Below, one piece after another: positions 57,308 through 64,000 of a stretch of 64,000 nucleotides of DNA. The stretch spans positions 149,930 through 213,929 of the forward strand of contig NQMI01000081.1 of NCBI GenBank assembly GCA_002270565.1, in the 5' to 3' direction. The first letter of the stretch is position 1. Each line of letters begins with the position of its first letter. Under the pieces are notes generated by a model, which had not been told where the DNA came from, did not search any database, and saw nothing but the letters and a program-made list of their open reading frames with translations. The translations under genes were made by a program, and so were the position numbers. Source of the DNA: Stenocarpella maydis (lineage: Eukaryota > Ascomycota > Sordariomycetes > Diaporthales > Diaporthaceae).

Positions 57308-60300
57308 AGTACGGAGTAGCCGGGGAAGGGAAGGGGGCGGGCGGGCTACGTCCCTGTATAATAAGAGACGAGAGTCACTGGAACGAGCTGACAACCCCCT
57401 TCAGACAGAGACACCAGCCTACCTCATGCAGGTCTTGTGTCTCCCGGACTTCTCTCGTGGGAAAGGAGGAGCAAAGTTTCGTTTCATTCAGGCCCCGGTC
57501 GGGGTGTTCCCTTACTAACAGAGGTCCGCGCCGGGACAAGTCAAGACATCTACTCCGTACTAGTTGCGCTGCATGCGAGTAGACCAGCGCCGCCCTGTCC
57601 ATGTCGCATCATCAGCCCGCCTGAGCGTGCCGAGAACTCGCCCTCGCCCTCACTCCCCCTGCTCTAATATAGGGAGCGGTTGAGATAGGTAGCCTCAGCG
57701 CCCTCAGCTGCCCCCTTCCCTCTCTAGCCCGCGGACGAGGCGCGATAGTCCTTGCTCCGGGGCGGTCGAGCCCAGCATCCTCCTCCGGAGCCATCCTCGC
57801 AACCAGGCCAACGTTCCTGACTTCAAATGGGTGCCCGACCGAGCCTCTCACCTCTCTAACTCGAGCTTACCCCAGCTTGGTCCCAGGCCATCACACTCCC
57901 AGCCCTCTTATCCATGGCTTTTTGGCTTCCTATAGTCATGGGTCCTGTCTTATCATCATAGACAAAAGGGTTAGGCGCAGGAGTCTTTTTTTCCAGATGA
58001 ACTCGTCATACCGATGGGACCTCTAGACCTTGCGGCTCAGGAACAAGGCCAGAGATGGAGAGATCTTTTCGCAAGGGCCACCTCTCCGTCCTGGATCGGC
58101 GTGGCTCGGCTCACGTGGTACGCCGCCCAAGTTCTCCCGTCTCTCCCTCCCTGGCACAGGACCCGAGGGTTTAATACGTAACCACGAAGCCTTGCAAGAC
58201 TCGGGGAAATCTCTTGGTGACCTTGTGTGATGGGCATCTACGATGAAGCTAGTCGTCACGGGAGACACAGGGCTCCCTCGCCCGTGGTTGACGGTGTTGG
58301 CGATGTTCCCTTCCATCCCCCCTCAAGCCACCAGCTTCCTTGTCCTCATCATCCCCCCGACCCCCCTCCCCGCCTGGCACTTGCACTTCCGTCCCAGACC
58401 AGGCCGCTTCGTCCCACTAGTCACAGGAGTCAGCTCGGGGTCACCGGGGGAATCCCTCTTTGTTGATGCCGTTACGGTCCAGTAACCCCACACCTGGGTG
58501 GCTGCCCAATGCCTCCTTCTATGGAGCTGTGAGCAAAACGTCATACCGTCTCGGTGGGATATTCTGGCTGCCAGACTTAACGCCAGGTAGTCACAACGGC
58601 GGTGTCTCCCCCGGAGTCTGCAAGGCCCCGAGCCCATGTCAATGCGCTGGCCCGGCCTGACTTGCATCGGTGGCTTTGAAAAGGGCCATGATGATGCATT
58701 GGAGGCCGCAGAGAAGATGCAAGAAATCATGGTATCCGGGCATGTATGTATGCGTTGGCAGTACATGGCTCAGGTGGTAAGGTGGCTAGCAAGGCCTGCC
58801 GAGAGCAGGTCCCAATAGGCTGGATCGGAGGCAGGGGCGCATGCCAGACCGGTTGCCGTGGTAGATACCCCTGGAAAGTTTAGCCACCTGCATGCTCTCG
58901 AGGAGATGGTGTGGGATGGACCGATGACTTGTCCAAGGTGTGGCTTGATTCCGCCCCCTCTGCCCCTCCGTCCCTCTGCCTGCTCCTCCACACAGGCGTG
59001 TCCCGGCCTCGGGTGTGCTCGTCACAAAGGTGCGCACCACAGTAGCAGAACCCGCAGCGCGGCGGAAAGTGAGGCTGGCAGAGAAATCAAATCGACATTT
59101 CCTCCTGGGCCAGGCACCCCGGGCGCTTGGGCGCCAAGCCTCGATACAATCGGCTGGCACATCCAAGTAGCACCCTTGCTTCGCAATGAAGCCAACGCAC
59201 CTAATCATCGTGCCAAAACCTTTGCAGACGGCCGCCAGTCCAACAATGTCTCGGGCTGGGCGGAGGGCAAAAAACCGCAAACACTTTCTTGTGCATCTCG
59301 GTGGACCTAACCCTGCTGGTTTATTTGCTGACCTCAGGCGGGGGGGCACTGCAAGGGCGCGTGTGACCACACTCTTAAATGCCTTGAAATTGCTAGAGCA
59401 ATCCGAAATGAGAGACAGTCAAGCCCCAATTATATCCCTTGGAATCCGCCGAAGCCAGTCGGGAGCAGTATGCGGCATATGCTACGTGAGAACCAGGTGG
59501 TCTGGCGCGCCGGGGGATTGATGCTCGACCCAGCTCATCTCCTGGTAAGCCGTAGGCAGACAACCGGGAAGCTTGGAAGTGCACCCACCCACTGTACAGT
59601 CGGCCTTTGTAGACTAGATAAATCTGTCCCTCAGCCTCATGCGATCGGTCCCAGGGTGGCAGGCTAGATCCCATGGCAGTGTAGGCACTCGGGCGTTCAA
59701 ACGGAGTGGGCCGAGGGAGACACTTAGATGTTGCATTGTGATACGTCATTGTCTCTTGCTGAAAGGGAAACACGATCGTTTGTAATTTCAGATTGGCGAC
59801 CGTGTCATTCTGAAGGATTATGCCGAAGAACGTGAGCCAGGAGGAATGCAGTGGAGCTCGCTAGCGACGAGACCTGGGATGCCACGTTCAGGTGGCAGCC
59901 TCCTGGAGAAGGATCATCCATGCTTGTGACAGAGGGGCGCCCGCAACAACAAAAAAAAAATACTGTTGCTCCGAACAGCACGGATATTTGTACGACCCTT
60001 GTGTCTTGTACTGGACAAACCCACACAAGCCATGGTGGGAGGTCGAAGGAAGGAGGGGAGGGAGCTGGTGCACCAAGTTCTCCCTGCTGTGCTCCGTGCC
60101 CCACATGTACCATAGTGTGGTCACCCAGGCAGCCAATCAGACACGCTCCCGCGCAGGGGTGACGGGCCGCGCGGCTGCTCCATCCGACGCGGGTACGCAA
60201 ACACTCCCGGGACCGCCATCTTGCGAAACACACCAATCCTGTTGAATCCATCGCATGCCAGTTGTGGCCTCGAATACACCAAGATGGAATCAGTGATCGA

Positions 60301-60703
60301 CCATGCTCGCAGCCTGCCGTCCTCATGATCGAGCATCACCGAGGCAAAAGCCAAAACGAGTCGTGGACTTGGCGCCTCATCTCGGCTCGCGCGACAGACG
60401 GGGGGCGGACGCGCTCGCCCTTGATGCCTCTCCCTCGACAATGCAACCACGCGAACGGGGCACAGGGACGGCCCTGGCCGGCCGTGCGACTGTTGCACAT
60501 GACATGGCAGGCAGGCAACCGAAATATGCTCTACGCGCCGGCGCCCCGAGCGGTCCTCTCCCTGACCACGCAGTCCCGAGGCCCGCCCGGCCCCACAGAC
60601 GTTCCCCGCAAGTCCCAGCAAGCCCAGCGCGGCCGGATTTCGGCTGGGTCGCTATAGGCTGGCTGTCGCCGGTCCACTCAACGACCAAGGGGTCTTGACA
60701 GAC
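55718..60703. other. 5 kb intergenic region
   Basis: Includes the promoter of the coiled-coil gene (purine-rich AG/A runs near 56475-56540) and a (GGCT)n repeat. Two TACTCCGTA nonamers lie 240 bp apart near 57.3-57.6 kb. No gene is supported; frames near 58.8-60.6 kb have no domain or convincing codon pattern. Confidence 0.55.
57269..57306. repeat. (GGCT)n microsatellite
   Basis: Nine tandem GGCT tetramers. Two bases after it starts a TACGGAGTA nonamer. Confidence 0.92.
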
Positions 60704-60842
60704 GCCCGGCTAGCTCAATCGGTAGAGCGTGAGACTCTTAAACTAGGTCCCATCGTCCTCGGACAGTGGATCATCGTCAGAATCTCACGATTCTGAATAG
60801 AGATACATCTCAAGGTTGTGGGTTCGACCCCCACGTCGGGCT
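60704..60842 (+). tRNA. tRNA-Lys(CTT) with 66-nt intron
   Basis: Mature halves 60704-60740 and 60807-60842 give exactly 73 nt without CCA. The acceptor stem GCCCGGC pairs with GTCGGGC (one G-T). The D arm has box A-like TAGCTCAATCGG. The anticodon stem TGAGA/TCTCA holds loop CTCTTAA with anticodon CTT at 60737-60739. The variable loop is AGGTT, and the T arm GTGGG-TTCGACC-CCCAC contains box B. The intron (60741-60806) sits at the canonical site, one base 3' of the anticodon. It is long for a fungal tRNA intron and contains a perfect 8-bp hairpin (60777-60796) and a decoy ATCTCA copy of the 3' exon start (60782-60787). A TTTTT pol III terminator lies at 60861-60865. Confidence 0.95.
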
Positions 60843-63056
60843 CAATTCCCGTTTCCTTCGTTTTTGGACATGTTTTTTGGGTTCTCGTGTACCCAGAGCT
60901 CAAGATCACGCAGTAGTTGGAATGCCGAAGGCAGGCGGAGAGACGAAGGACAGCCAGCCCCGGCACAAATCCCATTTACGCACTCACGGTTTGTCGAACA
61001 GAGAGTTATTACTGTCCAACCGTGCATATCCTCCTTTGACTGTCGGGTTTTGGCTTTGACTCTGCGTTAAACTCGATGCCAGGTGGTTTTCACCTCGTCT
61101 CCTTCCTTTTTCAATTGTTTATCTCCAGGATGCTGCTCTGCTTATCGAAGAGTCTGAATGGGGACCGGGGCAAGAATGCTGTGGTGGCTGGTAATTAGCG
61201 CCAATTAGTTGTGCGTCCCGAGAGACGTAATATATCATGGAACAAACTCGAAGTTCCAACCCTTACATCGGCCTTGATCCTCCGCGAATATCGCCTTCTC
61301 TTTCTCTTTTCTCTCTGATCTGCCCCGGATAGTATCCTGGTATGTACTGTAGGCCGGGCAGAGGACGAAGGATGATGGACCCGGGGGGGGGCACGAGGAC
61401 ATCCTCCGACCCGTGGAGGCGGATGGACCATCTATGTTACATCACCTAGGTGCCGGTTCGTCCGTGAATAAACACTGAATTTCAACCTCACATCGGGCTC
61501 ACCTCCTGGCGATCATGTTCCACCTTTATTCTCCCCTTCTTTATATGAGTCCTGCCTGGGTGATGCCCGGGCAGATTCGACAACCTAGCCGGCCCCAAGC
61601 GCCAGCCGACAGGTGCCGGGGACTTTCAGAGGGACCGGCTCGATTCCCGCCGAAGTCACTTCTTGGCCCCTATTTCTGGTTTTCATGCACCTCGGCCGTC
61701 GGCCTTCCTAGCGCTCGAATCCCGAATCGCAGAGGTTAGAAAGGGGGGGATAATAGCCCGATATGCTTGCGGCAGGAGAGAAAAGTCCAGGTCTGCACAA
61801 AGATGGCTACTTGATGGCACTGCAAATTGCGGTCATGGTAGTCGCTGTCTCATTTAGCCCCTCATTGGCTTGCTAATGGAAGAGAGCGAGATTGCGGGAT
61901 TTCTGGGGGGTGTATAGCGAAAGAGGGCCATCAAGTTGGTGGAAACGATGGGGCAAGGCTGGGAGAAGGTATGCATGCTTGTGGACAAGCAGGTGGCATA
62001 ATTCTCCTAGAGAATGCGTAAAGATGTTCTTGATTTGAGAGTAAATGGTAATCAGCTAAATTCTCCGTGCTGGGAGCAAATCTAGGGGAATACAACCTGA
62101 TACTTTGACTCCATCAAAGACCGCATGCGTTGCTACCTTCAACCTCTGCTGAGGAAATTAATGAGAGTTCTTCATAGAAAATCCACCGCAGCGGAAATTC
62201 GGCTGATGTGAGGATTTCAATAAGGTTAATTAAATCTGGAGATCAAAGGGGTTCGTAATTATATTGCTGGTGGATCTTTCGTTGCCACGGGGTACATTGT
62301 CACCATTCAAAAATTGTTATGGTTTCCTCAACGTCCTCTAAAAGATAGCCGTTATATTGCCTGTAAAAATCTCCACTCGTTAATAAGAATCATCTGGTGG
62401 TTTAGAGCAAATGCTACAGCAGACTTCAGGAGGCGTGTGGTGGAAAGCCAATCAGAAGGAGCATTAGGGTAAATACTTGATGAAGGTATATTTTGATATT
62501 TCAGGCAATGAACTCACTCTCTTGGCTGGGTTCATACGGTTGGGAAAAGCAGTTGCTCTTTCTAACGGGGTTGAGCGCAGGTTTCGGCACAGCTGCCGCG
62601 ACCTCGAAATTAAAGAAATACGCTTTTTGATTGCTCCAGGCGAATTAGCTCCAGAGGCGGTAACTCCTGTGCCCAATACCCCGTCATGCTTTCTCGTCAA
62701 TGTGTTGTAATTGTGTCTGGGTGGTAGAATCGGATATATTACCTGCGGTCGGGGTAGCCGTCGATTCTCTTCTAGCGAAAACGGAGACCAAGAAGGCGCT
62801 TGTTACTCCTTTGAAAACCAGATGACTCCCACGCCCTTTGTTTCATGCATCATAGACCCAAGGGTGGTTTCCTTTTCAGAACCCAGCCAAGAACGAGCCA
62901 GCCCCTCGAGACTCCCATAGTTTGGCTATTCCTGACAGCGCCGGTAGTAAATGAGATACGCGTGCTAGGTCCAAAGTAGAGTGCCGCTCCAATAGATCTA
63001 ACCGGAGCTTTGTGGGCTGAGTGCTTCAACAGCTTAGACAAGCCTTAGAATTAGTT
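60843..63056. other. Intergenic, becoming AT-richer
   Basis: No gene is supported. From about 61.86 kb the composition shifts toward A/T and stop codons become frequent in all frames, in contrast to the GC-rich DNA to the left. A 77-codon plus frame (62477-62710) and short minus frames show no recognisable domain. The right part (about 62.85-63.05 kb) may be further decayed sequence of the HET-like relic. Confidence 0.5.
60861..60865 (+). terminator. RNA polymerase III terminator
   Basis: A run of five T, 18 bases after the end of the mature tRNA-Lys. Confidence 0.75.
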
Positions 63057-63450
63057 ATTCTTCATGTCGCCCATGTTCTGCCAATGCTGTTCAAGATCCG
63101 ACAGGGTTGTCTTCGGCAGGTGTGATGTCCCTAAACAATAACAGCGAGCTACATATTGTTACGTATTAGCCAATTTCTCTGGAAGCAATATGAAGAAAGA
63201 GGGCAGATCCGGTCTCATCACTCACATCGAAGGTACGAGGTGGAAGGTTTGCATTGTTTGTAGTATAGTTTTCATGTGTCTTGTCGCACTCCATTGTCCA
63301 AGAATTGAGCATCAGCTCGTCCTTCACACGTCGAGTTACCATAAGAGTACCCCCAGGTTTGTTATAGTCCCAAGCTGGCCTTATTGAACCAATCTGGACG
63401 TAAACCTGAATGGCATAGAGAAATTGACACTTATCGTCAAGCCACCACAC
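63057..63450 (-). pseudogene. Probable decayed HET-domain (heterokaryon incompatibility) gene fragment
   Basis: Reading the minus strand from 63450, an open stretch of 94 codons contains LNSWTMECDKTHEN, RTFDVSDETGS and REIG, then a TAA, then YVT. This matches the segment leading into a HET domain: a W-x3-C-x3-H-x2-C motif, an R-x-IDVG-like stretch, and QYVTLSHCWG. Here the second Cys of the motif is Tyr and the expected Gln codon is TAA, both explained by single C-to-T type changes on one strand or the other. After a frame shift, 63122-63057 encodes KTTLSDLEQHWQNMGDMK, like the HET segment after SHCWG. The SHCWG box itself is not intact. HET proteins control allorecognition cell death. The match is by eye only, so the family call is moderate; the non-functional state is clear from the stop and frame shift. 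Confidence 0.5.
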
Positions 63451-64000
63451 AAGGCATACAACTCCAACATGAGCGGCGGTGCAGCGGACTTCCCCCCTGC
63501 TCCGGCCATTGACCAGTCCGTGTTCGTAACAGCAGCGGTGTACTATTATGCATTATGTTACCTGTATTTGTGACCTTTTCCCTCCTCATCAAGATATGTT
63601 CTTTTGCTGTCATCGGTTTGCATATTGGCGCGTTGGCAGAACTCATGGCACTCAGGTGGTTTTATAGGTCACGTTGAACAGAAATAATCGTCTACTTGCG
63701 TTCTCATTTCCATCTCGGAATCAGATTGCTTGTGCGTCTGAATATCCAGCCAAGACCAACATGGCTACTGTTGTGAAAAGCTGGTGAGATTGTTGGTAGC
63801 AGACTTGCTGGCTACACGGGCGGTAGAGTTATCGAGCTCCCCATCGTTGGGCTTTCTACCTTGTGAAGCCAGATTTCGAGCAGAATTTGAGCGTATACGA
63901 CTGTATGAAGGGACCGCCGCAGCTCCTCCTTTTCCTATTTTTTTTTCGTTTTCTTTTTCTTTTTTTTTTTTTAAAAAAAAAAAGGGAACTGTGACCAGAT
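63451..64000. other. AT-richer end of window, no gene seen
   Basis: Possibly the upstream part of the HET-like relic. It ends in a T-rich run followed by an 11-A run (about 63936-63983). No supported feature. Confidence 0.5.

Noticed and set aside
62477..62710. A 77-codon plus frame in the AT-rich tail
   Set aside because: No domain, no partner exon, and the surrounding DNA is decayed; too weak to call a gene.

Overview
This 64 kb window is nuclear DNA of a filamentous ascomycete (Pezizomycotina, most likely a Sordariomycete; class and species are inferred from overall look only). The genes have short introns of about 50 to 130 bp with GT(A/G)AGN-type donors, CTAAC/CTGAC-like branch points and CAG/TAG acceptors. 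The proteins are of typical fungal type: a NIMA-type kinase, an MtfA-type regulator, GPI2, Spp1, Sco1, choline kinase and CNL1. The DNA is GC-rich with long, gene-free, microsatellite-rich intergenic stretches. I rebuilt spliced gene models by hand, and every multi-exon model below keeps frame across all junctions.

Layout. (i) 1.2-2.1 kb, minus: a small secreted or type I membrane protein of unknown function. (ii) 5.7-7.5 kb, plus: GPI2/PIG-C of the GPI-GlcNAc transferase. (iii) 9.7-14.6 kb: a divergent pair, an ankyrin plus double-BTB protein (minus) and the mitotic kinase NIMA (plus), sharing a promoter of about 600 bp. (iv) 14.6-27.3 kb: a gene desert. (v) 27.3-28.4 kb, plus: an MtfA-like two-finger C2H2 regulator. 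(vi) 28.4-37.7 kb: a second desert with an AT-richer block near its end. (vii) 37.7-44.8 kb: a dense cluster with SPP1 (COMPASS PHD subunit, minus) divergent from SCO1 (mitochondrial copper chaperone, plus), then choline/ethanolamine kinase (plus). (viii) 45.3-45.9 kb, minus: the BLOC-1 subunit CNL1, cut by an 83-base assembly gap. (ix) 50.4-55.7 kb, minus: a mitochondrial-type HAD hydrolase (CECR5/HDHD5 family) and a 769-residue coiled-coil protein of unknown function. (x) 60.7 kb, plus: an intron-containing tRNA-Lys(CTT). (xi) 61.9-64 kb: an AT-richer tail with what looks like a decayed HET-domain gene on the minus strand.

The protein genes are mostly housekeeping (GPI anchors, mitosis, histone H3K4 methylation, cytochrome oxidase assembly, phospholipid synthesis, endosomal traffic) and form no pathway cluster. 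There is no secondary-metabolite cluster, virus, intact transposon or CRISPR array. I found no convincing new multi-gene system. The points most worth a second look are the two deserts around mtfA, the unusual tRNA intron with a perfect internal hairpin, a possible poison exon and a long poly-T tract in choline kinase introns, the HET relic, an over-represented 10-bp palindrome, and two unknown proteins.
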